NCBI GenBank assembly: GCA_903829815.1
Contig: CAIKRR010000029.1
Span: 1-64,000 of the forward strand
From: an uncultured Pseudomonadota bacterium
Lineage (GTDB): Bacteria > Pseudomonadota > Gammaproteobacteria > Burkholderiales > SG8-39
DNA length: 64,000 nt
Reading direction: 5' to 3'
The first letter of the stretch is position 1; the number at the start of each line of letters is the position of its first letter. The notes below the pieces were generated by a model. It made no database searches. It saw nothing but the letters and a program-made list of their open reading frames with translations, and had not been told where the DNA came from. The position numbers and the translations under genes were made by a program. Below are positions 41,343 to 50,641 of the stretch, one piece after another.

Positions 41343-43673
41343 ATGAGCAAGTTCGGCATCGGGCAGTCGGTGAAGCGCGTCGAGGACGGGCGATTCCTGA
41401 CCGGCAGCGGTTGCTATGTCGATGACATCAACCTCGCACATCAGACCTGGGGCGTGGTGGTCACCTCCCCGGTACCCCATGCACGCATTCGCAAGGTCGA
41501 CACGGCCCGTGCGCTTGCCGCCCCCGGTGTGCTGTGCGTGCTCACCGGTGCCGATATCCTCGCCGAAAAACTCGGCGGCATCCCGCCCCTGTTCATGCCC
41601 GAAGATATGGGTGGGCCCAAGGGCTACCGCACGGCCCGAGCATTGCTCTCTCACGACAAGGTGCGCTATGTCGGTGACTACGTGGCCTTCGTGGTCGCCG
41701 AGACGCTCGAACAGGCGCGCGAAGCGGCCGATCGGGTCGACGTCGATTACGAGGAGCTGCCCTTTGTCACCAGCCCCGAGGCAGCGATGGCCGAAGGCGC
41801 ACCCAAGGTGTGGGACGAGTGGACGAGCAATGCCGCGTTCCCGCTCATGCTCGGCAACAAGGACAAGACCGACGCGGCCTTTGCGGCGGCCGCCCATGTG
41901 GTGTCCTTGCGCCTGGAAAACAACCGCATCTCGGCCAACTCGATCGAGACACGAGGATACGTGGGCGCCTACGATCGTGCCGAGGACAGCTACACGCTCT
42001 ACACGAGCACCCAGGGGCCGCACGCCATCCGCACGACCATGGCACAGGTGGTCTTCCACCTGCCCGAGACGAAATTCAGGGTCGTGGCCCGCGACGTTGG
42101 TGGCGGCTTCGGCATGAAAGGCGGCGCGTATCCCGAAGAAGGTCTGGTGCTGCTCGCTTCGCGACGTATCGGCCGCCCGGTGAAGTGGATCGCAACCCGC
42201 TCCGAGAGCCTGCTCAGCGACAACCATGGCCGCGACCAGGTGGTGCGTGGCGAAATGGCGCTGGATGCCCAAGGACATATTCTGGCGATACGGGCTCAGG
42301 CCCTGCATGCAATGGGCGCCTATGTATCCGGAGCAAGCGTGGTACCGGTGCTCTACTCGCTCAAGCTCATCCCCAACGTCTATGCCGTGCCGACCGTTCA
42401 CGTGGCCACGCGGGCGGTCTTCACACACACCGTCCCCACCACCCCCTATCGGGGTGCCGGCCGCCCAGAAGCGGTCTACCTCACCGAGCGACTCCTCGAT
42501 GCCGCAGCCGCGAAGATCGGCATCGACCGCATCGCCATCCGGCGCCTCAATTACATCAAGCCCGAGGCCATGCCTCACGCCACGCCCACCGGTCTCACCT
42601 ACGACAGCGGCGAGTTCGACCGACTCACCGACCGCTGCGTCGAACTGGCCGACTGGGCCGGGTTCGAGGCGCGCCGCGCGGCAAGCGAGCAGCGGGGTCG
42701 GCGCCGCGGCCGTGCCTTCACCTACTACATCGAAGACTGCGGGGTCTTCAACGACCGAATGGAATTGCGCTTCGATCCGGGTGGCACGCTTACCATCATC
42801 GCCGGCACTTTCTCCCACGGACAGAGCCACGCCACGACGTTTGCGCAACTGGTTTCGGAGTGGCTCGGCGTGCCGTTTGAAAGCATCCGTTACGTGCAGG
42901 GTGACACCGATCAGGTGCCCTTCGGCCGCGGCACCTACGCCTCGCGCAGTTCGATGATCGGCGGCAGTGCACTGCGCCTCGCGTCCAACTCGATCATCGA
43001 GAAGGCAAGACCCCTGGCTGCACATCTCATGGAGGCTGCCGCAGCCGATGTCCAGTTCAAGGACGGCCAGTTCCAGATCACCGGAACCGATCGAAAGATG
43101 GCGCTCGTCGACGTGGCCAAGGCCTTCTTCCGCCCGGTCGGGCTGCCCTCGAGCTTTGGCCTCGGTCTGGAGGCGGCCGGTTCATTCGCCGGCGATCCGC
43201 CCAACTTCCCCAATGGAGCACATGCCTGCGAAGTCGAGATCGACCCGGACACCGGGGAGGTCAGTATCGAGCGCTATACGGTCGTCGATGATGTGGGTGT
43301 GGTCATCAACCCGATGGTCTGCGAAGGCCAGATCGATGGCGGCCTCGCGCAAGGCTTCGGTCAGGCGCTGCACGAGCGCATCATCTACGATCGCGAGTCG
43401 GGCCAGCTCATCACCGGCAGTTTTGCCGACTACACCATGCCCCGATCCGATGACATGGCGCACCACATGGCGGCCGACTTCATCGAAGTGCCCTGCAAGA
43501 CCAATCCGGTTGGCGTGAAAGGCGTGGGTGAAGCCGGCTGCGTGGCAGCACCGCCCACCGTGATCAATGCCATCATCGATGCGCTGCGTCCCCTGGGGGT
43601 GACACACATCGACATGCCGGCCACGCCTGAGCGCGTGTGGAAGGCGATGCATGGGGCACGAAGCGCAACCTGA
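41343..43673 (+). CDS. orphan molybdenum hydroxylase large subunit (CoxL/XDH family)
   Basis: A 776-residue molybdopterin-binding subunit, distinct in sequence from the one at 27339-29675. Motifs: Gln-Ser-Val-Lys-Arg-Val-Glu-Asp-Gly-Arg-Phe-Leu-Thr-Gly at the start, Asp-Val-Gly-Gly-Gly-Phe-Gly-Met-Lys-Gly, Pro-Tyr-Arg-Gly-Ala-Gly-Arg-Pro-Glu (the CoxL/AOX-type signature), and the active-site Glu in Gly-Val-Lys-Gly-Val-Gly-Glu-Ala-Gly. It has no FeS or FAD subunit beside it, so it must borrow partners from elsewhere or pair with the small subunit at 26837-27346. Start ATG 41343 follows the site GAGGAGAG. Substrate unknown. Confidence 0.9.
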   Translation: MSKFGIGQSVKRVEDGRFLTGSGCYVDDINLAHQTWGVVVTSPVPHARIRKVDTARALAAPGVLCVLTGADILAEKLGGIPPLFMPEDMGGPKGYRTARALLSHDKVRYVGDYVAFVVAETLEQAREAADRVDVDYEELPFVTSPEAAMAEGAPKVWDEWTSNAAFPLMLGNKDKTDAAFAAAAHVVSLRLENNRISANSIETRGYVGAYDRAEDSYTLYTSTQGPHAIRTTMAQVVFHLPETKFRVVARDVGGGFGMKGGAYPEEGLVLLASRRIGRPVKWIATRSESLLSDNHGRDQVVRGEMALDAQGHILAIRAQALHAMGAYVSGASVVPVLYSLKLIPNVYAVPTVHVATRAVFTHTVPTTPYRGAGRPEAVYLTERLLDAAAAKIGIDRIAIRRLNYIKPEAMPHATPTGLTYDSGEFDRLTDRCVELADWAGFEARRAASEQRGRRRGRAFTYYIEDCGVFNDRMELRFDPGGTLTIIAGTFSHGQSHATTFAQLVSEWLGVPFESIRYVQGDTDQVPFGRGTYASRSSMIGGSALRLASNSIIEKARPLAAHLMEAAAADVQFKDGQFQITGTDRKMALVDVAKAFFRPVGLPSSFGLGLEAAGSFAGDPPNFPNGAHACEVEIDPDTGEVSIERYTVVDDVGVVINPMVCEGQIDGGLAQGFGQALHERIIYDRESGQLITGSFADYTMPRSDDMAHHMAADFIEVPCKTNPVGVKGVGEAGCVAAPPTVINAIIDALRPLGVTHIDMPATPERVWKAMHGARSAT

Positions 43674-43703
43674 GATCGCGCCCCACGGGCGGGGCGCCGA
43701 CAC

Positions 43704-44588
43704 TCAAGCCACTGCGTCAGCCAGCGCACCTGCCCGCAGTCGAGCTATCCAGTCGGCGCTCGCCTTGAAGCCCCCGAACGGGTAGACGTGCAAGCCCACC
43801 GGGCCGAGCGCAGGTTCGGCCAGCAGGGCCTGCGCCACATCGAGCAACACCTGATCGGGCCCATGCCGCGACAGCAGGTCGCGCAGGCTGACCGGCCCCG
43901 ACCAGACCGCTCGCACCGAAGGTCCGATACCGCAGCGGGTCGCGTAGGCCAGCAGGGAGCGCACGTTGGCGGGGCCGGCAAGACCGATTCTGATCGACGC
44001 ATCGATGCCAGTGGCGCGAAGGCTGCGCAACCACCGAACGATGGTCGACCCCTCAAAGCAGAACTGCGAGACGATCTGCACATCGAGGCCGGTGCGGGCG
44101 GCTGCCTGAACCTTGTCGGTGAGTGCCCGATCGAGGACAGCCTGCTCGACCTTTGGGTGACCCTCAGGATAGCCACCGATACCAATGCGTGTGATGCCCC
44201 CGGCCTGCAACAGGCCCGACTCGATCACCTGGAGCGCGGAGTCCCAGGGGCCGACACGACGCTCGGCGTCACCCGCAACGAGAATGACCCGATCGACAGC
44301 CGCCTCGGCGACGAGTTGCGCAATCCAGGATGCGGCCGAAGCCTGCGAGTCGAGTCGCCGCGCCGCGATATGGGGTACGGGCACGAAGCCGCAATGGCGA
44401 AGCCGCTGCGCGACCGACAGGGTGTGGTGAAAGGGTGCACCAGGCAACCACGGTATCGTGACCTCGGTCGCAGGCGGCAGCAAGCCGCCATAGTGATCGA
44501 TGTCGGCAATGTTGCGGGTGGTCGCCTCGATCGAACACGCTGCGCCCAGATGCTCGAACAGCGCAAGCGCGGCTGCGGATGCCTGCAT
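43704..44588 (-). CDS. methylenetetrahydrofolate reductase-like protein (MetF family)
   Basis: A 294-residue FAD-type TIM-barrel protein. MetF landmarks are Ser-Ile-Glu21 in the first strand, Val-Pro-His-Ile-Ala-Ala-Arg-Arg-Leu near 70, Ala-Gly-Asp near 105, Gly-Gly-Tyr-Pro-Glu-Gly-His-Pro near 137, and Ile-Val-Ser-Gln-Phe-Cys-Phe near 172. It is shorter and more divergent than housekeeping MetF, and its place downstream of a transport operon suggests a catabolic role in methyl or one-carbon transfer rather than methionine synthesis. ATG 44588 is preceded by AAGGAGAG. It lies 65 bases after the ABC permease gene and is probably co-transcribed. Confidence 0.82.
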   Translation of the reverse strand: MQASAAALALFEHLGAACSIEATTRNIADIDHYGGLLPPATEVTIPWLPGAPFHHTLSVAQRLRHCGFVPVPHIAARRLDSQASAASWIAQLVAEAAVDRVILVAGDAERRVGPWDSALQVIESGLLQAGGITRIGIGGYPEGHPKVEQAVLDRALTDKVQAAARTGLDVQIVSQFCFEGSTIVRWLRSLRATGIDASIRIGLAGPANVRSLLAYATRCGIGPSVRAVWSGPVSLRDLLSRHGPDQVLLDVAQALLAEPALGPVGLHVYPFGGFKASADWIARLRAGALADAVA

Positions 44589-44653
44589 GGAAGTCTCTCC
44601 TTTGCATTGGCGTGATGAATCAGGACACGCCGCGCAAGACGCGATCGATCGGG

Positions 44654-45448
44654 TCAGAGCTGCGTTGTGTCACCGGCGTGAGGCTGCCAGACCATCAGGC
44701 GTGACTCGATCCAGCCCACCGCCCCATCGAGCACCAGCGCAAACAGGGTCAGCAGGAGAATGCCGGCGATGACGGTATTGATATCGAATACCCCTTCGGC
44801 CTGATGGATGAGATAGCCCACGCCTTCAGCCGACCCGAGGTACTCGCCGACGACCGCACCGACGAAAGCGAGACCGACCGAATTGTGCAGGCTGGCAAAG
44901 ACCCAGGACAGCGCGCTGGGCATGTAGACATGGCGCAGCAACTGTCGCTGACTGGCTCCCAGCATGCGCGCATTGGCCAGTACTGCCGGGCTCACCTCGC
45001 GCACGCCTTGATAGACATTGAAGAATACGATGAAGAACACCAGCGTGATGCCAAGCGCCACCTTGGAGGCCATGCCCAGACCGAACCAGACCATGAAAAT
45101 GGGCGCCAGAATCACTCGAGGCATGGCGTTGAGCGCCTTGATGTAGGGGTCGAGAATCGCCGCGGCCGTCGGTGCCAGACCGAGCCACAACCCCATCGCA
45201 ATGCCGCCGACCGTGCCCAGCACGAACGCGAGCAGGGTCTCGAGCAAGGTCACCCAGAGATGCGGATAGATCTCGCCACCGACGAACCAGTTGGCAAGGC
45301 GCCCGAGCACCTTGAGCGGTTCACCGAAGAAGAAGGCTGCCTTGTCGGGATTATCGAAATAAAAGGCCGGCACGCGCGGATCGGTGAGCAGGCCCCAGCC
45401 AAGGAGCAAGGCGAACAGGAGCAGAAGCTGGGCGTAACGAACCTTCAT
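44654..45448 (-). CDS. NitT/TauT-type ABC transporter permease
   Basis: A 264-residue inner-membrane permease with six helices. The coupling motif of the family is visible: Asn-Ala-Arg-Met-Leu-Gly-Ala-Ser-Gln-Arg-Gln-Leu-Leu-Arg-His-Val-Tyr-Met-Pro-Ser-Ala near 165-185. Relatives import taurine, alkanesulfonates, nitrate or aromatic acids such as phthalate. The ATG overlaps the ATPase stop by four bases. It is third in the transporter set, which runs binding protein, ATPase, permease. Confidence 0.91.
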   Translation of the reverse strand: MKVRYAQLLLLFALLLGWGLLTDPRVPAFYFDNPDKAAFFFGEPLKVLGRLANWFVGGEIYPHLWVTLLETLLAFVLGTVGGIAMGLWLGLAPTAAAILDPYIKALNAMPRVILAPIFMVWFGLGMASKVALGITLVFFIVFFNVYQGVREVSPAVLANARMLGASQRQLLRHVYMPSALSWVFASLHNSVGLAFVGAVVGEYLGSAEGVGYLIHQAEGVFDINTVIAGILLLTLFALVLDGAVGWIESRLMVWQPHAGDTTQL

Positions 45449-46275
45449 GCGCCCTCCGGAAGCGGTGCGTACTGAGCGGCATAGGCCTTCATCACTTCAT
45501 CCTTCATGGCATGCCAGATCCGGGTGTGCAACGCCACAAAGCGGGGCGTGAGGCGAATCTCGGCCACATCGCGGGGGCGCGGCAAATCGATGACGAACTC
45601 GCCGATCGGGTGGGTGCCAGGGCCCGCCGAGAGAACGATGACCCGATCGGAGAGCGAGATTGCCTCCTCCAGATCATGCGTGATGAAGATCACCGACTTG
45701 CGATTGGCCGACCACAGCGCGAGGAGTTCGTTCTCCATCAGTTGTCGGGTCTGGACGTCCAGAGCCGAAAAAGGCTCGTCCATCAGGAGGATTTCCGGAT
45801 CGAGCGCGAGCATCTGCGCGAGTGCCACACGCTTTCTCATGCCACCGGAGAGTTGATGCGGATAGCGCGCACCAAACCCGCCCAACCCGACCCGCTGCAA
45901 CCACGCCTGGCCCTGGGCGCGCGCCTCGCCGGCCTCGATGCCGCGGAACTCCAGGCCTGCCGTCACATTGGCAAGCGCCGAACGCCAGGGCATCAGGGCA
46001 TCGGCCTGAAACATGTACCCTGCCTTGCGATTGATGCCCACGAGCGGTTCACCGTGCACACGCACCGCACCACTGCTCGGCGCAAGCAGGCCGGCCGCGA
46101 CATTGAGCAGCGTCGACTTGCCGCAGCCGGTCGGTCCGACGACGGCCACGAATTCACCGGCGCGCACCGCCAATGAAGCCTCGGCAACCGCCACATAGGG
46201 CATGCCAGGATCGTCGCGCGAGGCAAACCGGCAGGTGATCCGCTCGAGTTCGAGACTGTAATGGCCATCAACCAT
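45445..46275 (-). CDS. NitT/TauT-type ABC transporter ATPase
   Basis: A 276-residue ATPase of the SsuB/TauB type. Walker A is Gly-Pro-Thr-Gly-Cys-Gly-Lys-Ser-Thr, the signature is Leu-Ser-Gly-Gly-Met-Arg-Lys-Arg, Walker B is Ile-Leu-Leu-Met-Asp-Glu-Pro-Phe-Ser-Ala-Leu-Asp, and the switch His is in Thr-His-Asp-Leu-Glu-Glu-Ala. The Met-Arg-Lys-Arg variant after Leu-Ser-Gly-Gly is typical of this subfamily. It starts 13 bases after the binding-protein stop. Confidence 0.93.
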   Translation of the reverse strand: MVDGHYSLELERITCRFASRDDPGMPYVAVAEASLAVRAGEFVAVVGPTGCGKSTLLNVAAGLLAPSSGAVRVHGEPLVGINRKAGYMFQADALMPWRSALANVTAGLEFRGIEAGEARAQGQAWLQRVGLGGFGARYPHQLSGGMRKRVALAQMLALDPEILLMDEPFSALDVQTRQLMENELLALWSANRKSVIFITHDLEEAISLSDRVIVLSAGPGTHPIGEFVIDLPRPRDVAEIRLTPRFVALHTRIWHAMKDEVMKAYAAQYAPLPEGA

Positions 46276-46288
46276 CGAGAGACGCTCT

Positions 46289-47368
46289 CTAGTGATACTG
46301 GACGTTTGCCTTGCTGGCGTAGGTATTGGTCCAGGTACGATCCAGCTGAATCTTCGCCGGATCGACCTCGGTATTGAAGGTGGGCAACACTTTCAGCGTC
46401 GTGCGTACCCCGGCCTCGGTAAAGAGGCCATCGGGCGAGAAGGCTTCGCGTACCCGACCGAAGGCAAAGAGGTAAAGCGCCTTGTCCCCACCCAGATAGG
46501 CCTCGGGCACGGTCTTGAGCACATCCTGGGGCGTGGCACGCTGTATCCACTGGTCGGCCCGCACGATGGCATTGGCCAGCGCCTGGGTCGTCGCAGGGTA
46601 ACGCTGCAGGAACTCCACCGGTGCATAAAGGCAGGCCGCAGGCATCGGTCCACCGAAGATGCGCTCGGTGCCCTTCATCGTGCGGGCATCGGCAATGATC
46701 TGGATGCCCCCCGCCTGCTCGAGGCGGGTCATTACCGGCTCGATATTGGAAATGGCATCGATCTGCCCGCTGCGAAAGGCAGCGACCGCGCCGGCAGCCG
46801 TCCCGACGCCGATGATTGCGACTTCGGAAGGCTTGAGCCCCTCGCGTCCGATCAGGTAGTTCACCACCATATTGGTGCTGGAACCTGGCGCCGACACCCC
46901 GATCTTCAAGCCCTTGAGATCGCGCGGCGAGCGGTAATTGGCCGCCTTGGCGGTTGCGATGCCAACGGCAATCTGCGGCGCCTGCCCCTGCAGCACGAAA
47001 GCGGTGAAGATCTGTTTCTTGGCCTGCAGGTTGATCACATGCTCATAGGCGCCCGACACCACGTCGGCGCTGCCGCCCACCACCGCCTGGAGTGCGGTCG
47101 AGCCACCGGCAAAGTCGCTGATCTTGACCACAAGCCCTTCTTCGCGAAAGTAGCCCAGTTGTTCGGCGATGGTGAGAGGCAGGTAGTAGAACGATGCCTT
47201 GCCGCCCACGGCGATATGGACATCCTTCTTCTCGGGCGCCTGGGCATGCGCAGTCGGCATGAGTGCGACCTGCGCGAGCACGGTCTGGGCAACAACCACC
47301 AGCAGGGCCTGGACCAGGCCCGGCAGAACGCCGCAGACCCGACCAGCACGCTTCAACCATCCATCCAT
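46289..47368 (-). CDS. NitT/TauT-type ABC transporter binding protein (NMT1/THI5-like)
   Basis: A 359-residue periplasmic receptor. The signal peptide has a hydrophobic core at about 13-34 and a likely cut after Ala-His-Ala near 41. The mature part shows Gly-Gly-Lys-Ala-Ser-Phe-Tyr-Tyr-Leu-Pro, Leu-Gly-Tyr-Phe-Arg-Glu-Glu-Gly-Leu, and Gly-Gly-Ser-Thr-Ala-Leu-Gln-Ala-Val, the ligand-loop pattern of the SsuA/TauA family. ATG 47368 follows GGGAGGAG; a longer frame upstream has no family support. It is the first transporter gene, 46 bases after the CoA-transferase gene. Confidence 0.9.
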   Translation of the reverse strand: MDGWLKRAGRVCGVLPGLVQALLVVVAQTVLAQVALMPTAHAQAPEKKDVHIAVGGKASFYYLPLTIAEQLGYFREEGLVVKISDFAGGSTALQAVVGGSADVVSGAYEHVINLQAKKQIFTAFVLQGQAPQIAVGIATAKAANYRSPRDLKGLKIGVSAPGSSTNMVVNYLIGREGLKPSEVAIIGVGTAAGAVAAFRSGQIDAISNIEPVMTRLEQAGGIQIIADARTMKGTERIFGGPMPAACLYAPVEFLQRYPATTQALANAIVRADQWIQRATPQDVLKTVPEAYLGGDKALYLFAFGRVREAFSPDGLFTEAGVRTTLKVLPTFNTEVDPAKIQLDRTWTNTYASKANVQYH

Positions 47369-47414
47369 GATGACTCCTCCCTTGCACTCGCCGGGTGACC
47401 GGACGACTGTCTCC

Positions 47415-48629
47415 TCAGATGACGCCGCTCTCGCGCATGCGGGCAATCTGCTCGTCGGTAATGCCGATGCCGCGCAGCACCTCGTCAGTGTGGGCCCCCA
47501 GTGCCGGCCCCGGCTCGCCGATGTCACCGGGGGATTCGGACAGCCGCGGCACGATCCCGGGCACCTTGAGCGGCGTGCCATCGGGCAGCGTGATGGTACG
47601 CAACATGTCGCGCGCCAGATACTGCGGATCGTTGACGATATCAGCCGCCGTATAGATCTTGCCCGAGGGGACCTGTGCCTCGGTCATCACGCGCAGCACT
47701 TCAACGGCGGGCTGGGTGCTTGTCCAGGCACTGATCGCACCATCGATGGCATCCACCTGGAGGGCGCGGCCCGCATTGTCCGCGAGCGCCGGGTCATTGG
47801 CCATGTCGGCGCGTCCAATCGCGCTCATCAGGCGCTTGAAGATGCTGTCGCCATTGCCGCCAATCACGACATGCGTGCCATCGGCAGTCGGATAGGTGTT
47901 GGAGGGCACGATGCCGGTGAGCGTGGTACCGGTACGCTCCCGTATCGTGCCGTACATGTCGTACTCGGGGAGCATGCTCTCCATCATGTTGAAGACTGCC
48001 TCGTAGAGGGCAACATCGACGACCTGCCCCTTGCCGGTGCGTGCACGGTGCTGCAAGGCCATCATGACCCCGATGACGCCATGGAGCGCCGCCAGCCCGT
48101 CGCCGATCGACAGGTTCGGGCGCACCGGCGGACGATCGGGAAATCCGGTGATGTAGCGCAGCCCACCCATCGACTCGCCAACGATGCCAAAGCCGGCCAT
48201 GTCCTTCATCGGGCCGGTCTGACCGAAGCCCGACAGCCGCAGCATGATGAGACGTGGGTTGTCCTTCACCAGCGTGGCGTGATCGAGCCCCCACTTCTCC
48301 AGGGTTCCCGAGCGGAAGTTCTCGATGACCACGTCGGCCTCGAGCGCGAGCCGGCGCACCACGTCGCGACCTTCTTCGGAGCGCAGATCGGCCGTCACCG
48401 ACTTCTTGCCGCGATTCTGCACATACCACCAGAGCGATGTGCCCTGGTGCAGCTTGCGCCAACTGCGCAGCGGGTCGCCGCCGGCGCTACCCTCTCCAGG
48501 CGGTGGCTCGATCTTGATCACCTCGGCACCGAACTCGGCAAAGAACTTGCCAGCAAATGGCCCGGCAATCAGCTGGCCGAGTTCGACGACCTTGAGTCCC
48601 GCGAGTGCCTTGTCCCCGATCTGTGTCAT
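47415..48629 (-). CDS. CaiB/BaiF-family (class III) CoA transferase
   Basis: A 404-residue enzyme that moves CoA between carboxylic acids. Family features: Leu-Lys-Val-Val-Glu-Leu-Gly-Gln-Leu-Ile-Ala-Gly-Pro-Phe at the N-terminus, Phe-Gly-Ala-Glu-Val-Ile-Lys-Ile-Glu-Pro-Pro, Gln-Asn-Arg-Gly-Lys-Lys-Ser-Val, Val-Ile-Glu-Asn-Phe-Arg-Ser-Gly, Ser-Gly-Phe-Gly-Gln-Thr-Gly-Pro, and the region of the catalytic Asp in Ile-Gly-Asp-Gly-Leu-Ala-Ala-Leu-His. Length is right for the family. ATG 48629 is used; a longer frame would run into the repeat region upstream of dnaX. It leads a leftward cluster with an acid-type ABC importer, so CoA activation of the imported acid is a reasonable inference. Confidence 0.9.
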   Translation of the reverse strand: MTQIGDKALAGLKVVELGQLIAGPFAGKFFAEFGAEVIKIEPPPGEGSAGGDPLRSWRKLHQGTSLWWYVQNRGKKSVTADLRSEEGRDVVRRLALEADVVIENFRSGTLEKWGLDHATLVKDNPRLIMLRLSGFGQTGPMKDMAGFGIVGESMGGLRYITGFPDRPPVRPNLSIGDGLAALHGVIGVMMALQHRARTGKGQVVDVALYEAVFNMMESMLPEYDMYGTIRERTGTTLTGIVPSNTYPTADGTHVVIGGNGDSIFKRLMSAIGRADMANDPALADNAGRALQVDAIDGAISAWTSTQPAVEVLRVMTEAQVPSGKIYTAADIVNDPQYLARDMLRTITLPDGTPLKVPGIVPRLSESPGDIGEPGPALGAHTDEVLRGIGITDEQIARMRESGVI

Positions 48630-48701
48630 GGCGCTGTGGCGCCGCTGGGCGCCCCTGTGGTGTGGAGCGCCGATTCTAAGCCCAGCCGCTGCCCGATCGG
48701 T

Positions 48702-48740
48702 GGCGCGACGAGGGCGCGACGAGGGCGCGACGAGGGCGCG
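48702..48740. repeat. 11-base tandem repeat, 3.5 copies, upstream of dnaX
   Basis: The unit GGCGCGACGAG occurs perfectly at 48702-48712, 48713-48723 and 48724-48734, followed by a partial copy GGCGCG at 48735-48740. It lies in the divergent gap between the CoA-transferase gene and dnaX, 80-118 bases before the dnaX start. The 11-base period is about one helical turn. It may be a slippage-prone tract or a repeated protein site; copy number could vary between strains. Confidence 0.8.
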
Positions 48741-48819
48741 CCCATGATCGAGGCGCCTGCCGCAGGCACAACCGGGCCGGCAGAAGGCAGACAAGGCCAA
48801 TCCGTCTAGAATGGAGCCC

Positions 48820-50640
48820 ATGTCCTATCAAGTCCTCGCCCGCAAGTGGCGCCCACGCTCCTTCCAGACGCTGGTGGGGCAAGAGCATGTGGTGCGCGCC
48901 CTCACCCATGCCCTGGAGCAGCAGCGCCTGCACCATGCCTACCTCTTCACCGGCACCCGGGGCGTCGGCAAGACCACCATTGCCCGCATTCTGGCCAAGG
49001 CCCTGAACTGCGACACCGGCATCACGGCGCAGCCCTGCGGGGTCTGCTCGGCCTGCACCGAGATCGATGCCGGGCGCTTCGTCGACCTGCTCGAAGTCGA
49101 CGCAGCCACCAATACCCGGGTCGACGAGATGCGCCAGTTGCTCGAGAACGCGGTGTATGCACCGACTCGAGGTCGGTTCAAGGTCTACGTGATCGACGAA
49201 GTGCACATGCTCTCCAATTCAGCTTTCAACGCCATGTTGAAGACGCTCGAAGAGCCCCCCGAGCATGTGAAGTTCATCCTCGCCACGACAGACCCGCAGA
49301 AGATCCCACCCACCGTACTGTCGCGCTGCCTGCAATTCAACCTCAAACAGATGCCGATCTCGGCCATTTGCGGACATCTCGAGCACATCCTCGGTGCCGA
49401 GGCCATTCCGTTTGAAATCGGTGCGCTGCCCATCATCGGTCAGGCAGCACACGGCAGCATGCGCGACGCCTTGTCGCTTCTCGACCAGGCCATTGCCTAT
49501 GGGGCCGGCACGCTGGCCGAGGTGCAGGTGCGCTCGATGCTCGGCACCATCGACCAAGGCTACCTGTTCGACATCCTGGAGGCCCTTGCGGCAGGCGATC
49601 TGGCCCAGGCCATCGCCACTGCCGAATCGATGCTGGAGCGCAGCCTGGCCTTTGACAGCGCGCTGGAGGACATGGCCACCCTGCTGCACCGAACCGCTCT
49701 GTGCCAGGCAGCGCCCGACGTACTGCCCGAGACCACCCCCGAGCGAGCGCGGATCGTGGCCCTGGCCGCGCTGCTGGACCGCGAGTCGGTCCAGCTTGCC
49801 TACCAGATTGCACTCATCGGACGACGCGACCTCACGCTCGCGCCCGACCCCTTTGCCGGCTTCACGATGGCACTGCTGCGCATGCACGCGTTTGCACCCA
49901 GTTCGACCGCGTCGTTGACTGAGGCGCCAGGCGAAGCGCCGACGGCTCGGAGAACGCCCGCGCCTGCGCCAGCAACGGTCACCCGCCCCTTGCAGGCGAC
50001 ACCACCCGGTCCGGTCGCAGTTCCCAAGCCGGTGATGAGCAAGCCCGTATCAACCGTCGAGACAGCCCCGAGGGTCCTGACGGCACCGGCACCGACACTT
50101 GCAGTTGCACGGGCTGCCGCGGTCCAACCTCTGGCGGCAGAAAAGACCAACGGCCCTGCGAGCCCCGCACCCAAGCCTGCACCCAACCCGGCAGCCGACG
50201 CGGCAACTGACGCGGCGCCTGCAGCCACGCTCGCCATGCTCAGCCCGGAAACATGGCCATCGCTGGTTCGCACGCTCGCCCTGTCAGGCTTCTCGCGGCA
50301 ACTGGCCGAACAATCCGAACTGGCCGGCCTGGATGGCTCACGCCTGACCCTTCGCATACCCCCGACAGCGCGTCCCCTTGCCAGCTACCGCGACCGACTC
50401 GCCACCTCGATCGAACAGCAGTGGGGCTTTCGATGCACGATCGAGATCCATGTGGCCGAATCGCTGGCGCGCACGGTCGCGAGCGAAAATGCCGAGCGGC
50501 GCTCCAATGCGCTTGCACAGGCCCAGGCCACGCTGGACCGAGATCCTTTCATCAACGAACTGGTGAGCGGCTTTGGTGCCACCATCGAGTCTGTTGCACC
50601 CGATCAACCCTCCGAACCACACTCCGACGCGGAAGACTGA
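48820..50640 (+). CDS. dnaX: DNA polymerase III subunits gamma and tau
   Basis: A 606-residue clamp-loader ATPase. N-terminal AAA+ domain: [12 protein letters not shown], Walker A Gly45-Thr-Arg-Gly-Val-Gly-Lys-Thr52, zinc cysteines Cys64, Cys73, Cys76 and Cys79, Walker B Val-Ile-Asp-Glu-Val-His, and the arginine-finger segment Leu-Ser-Arg-Cys-Leu. An Ala/Pro/Thr linker spans about 365-475, then the tau-specific C-terminal domain that contacts polymerase and helicase. ATG 48820 is chosen over ATG 48811 because GGAG lies just before it and it gives the family N-terminus. I see no A-rich slippery heptamer like that of Escherichia coli, so production of a gamma form by frameshifting is not supported. 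First of dnaX-ybaB-recR. Confidence 0.97.
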   Translation: MSYQVLARKWRPRSFQTLVGQEHVVRALTHALEQQRLHHAYLFTGTRGVGKTTIARILAKALNCDTGITAQPCGVCSACTEIDAGRFVDLLEVDAATNTRVDEMRQLLENAVYAPTRGRFKVYVIDEVHMLSNSAFNAMLKTLEEPPEHVKFILATTDPQKIPPTVLSRCLQFNLKQMPISAICGHLEHILGAEAIPFEIGALPIIGQAAHGSMRDALSLLDQAIAYGAGTLAEVQVRSMLGTIDQGYLFDILEALAAGDLAQAIATAESMLERSLAFDSALEDMATLLHRTALCQAAPDVLPETTPERARIVALAALLDRESVQLAYQIALIGRRDLTLAPDPFAGFTMALLRMHAFAPSSTASLTEAPGEAPTARRTPAPAPATVTRPLQATPPGPVAVPKPVMSKPVSTVETAPRVLTAPAPTLAVARAAAVQPLAAEKTNGPASPAPKPAPNPAADAATDAAPAATLAMLSPETWPSLVRTLALSGFSRQLAEQSELAGLDGSRLTLRIPPTARPLASYRDRLATSIEQQWGFRCTIEIHVAESLARTVASENAERRSNALAQAQATLDRDPFINELVSGFGATIESVAPDQPSEPHSDAED

Positions 50641-50641
50641 C

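Noticed and set aside
48820-50640. Programmed frameshift in dnaX
   Set aside because: No A AAA AAG-like slippery heptamer or other convincing slip site was found; only short A runs such as in GCA-GAA-AAG.
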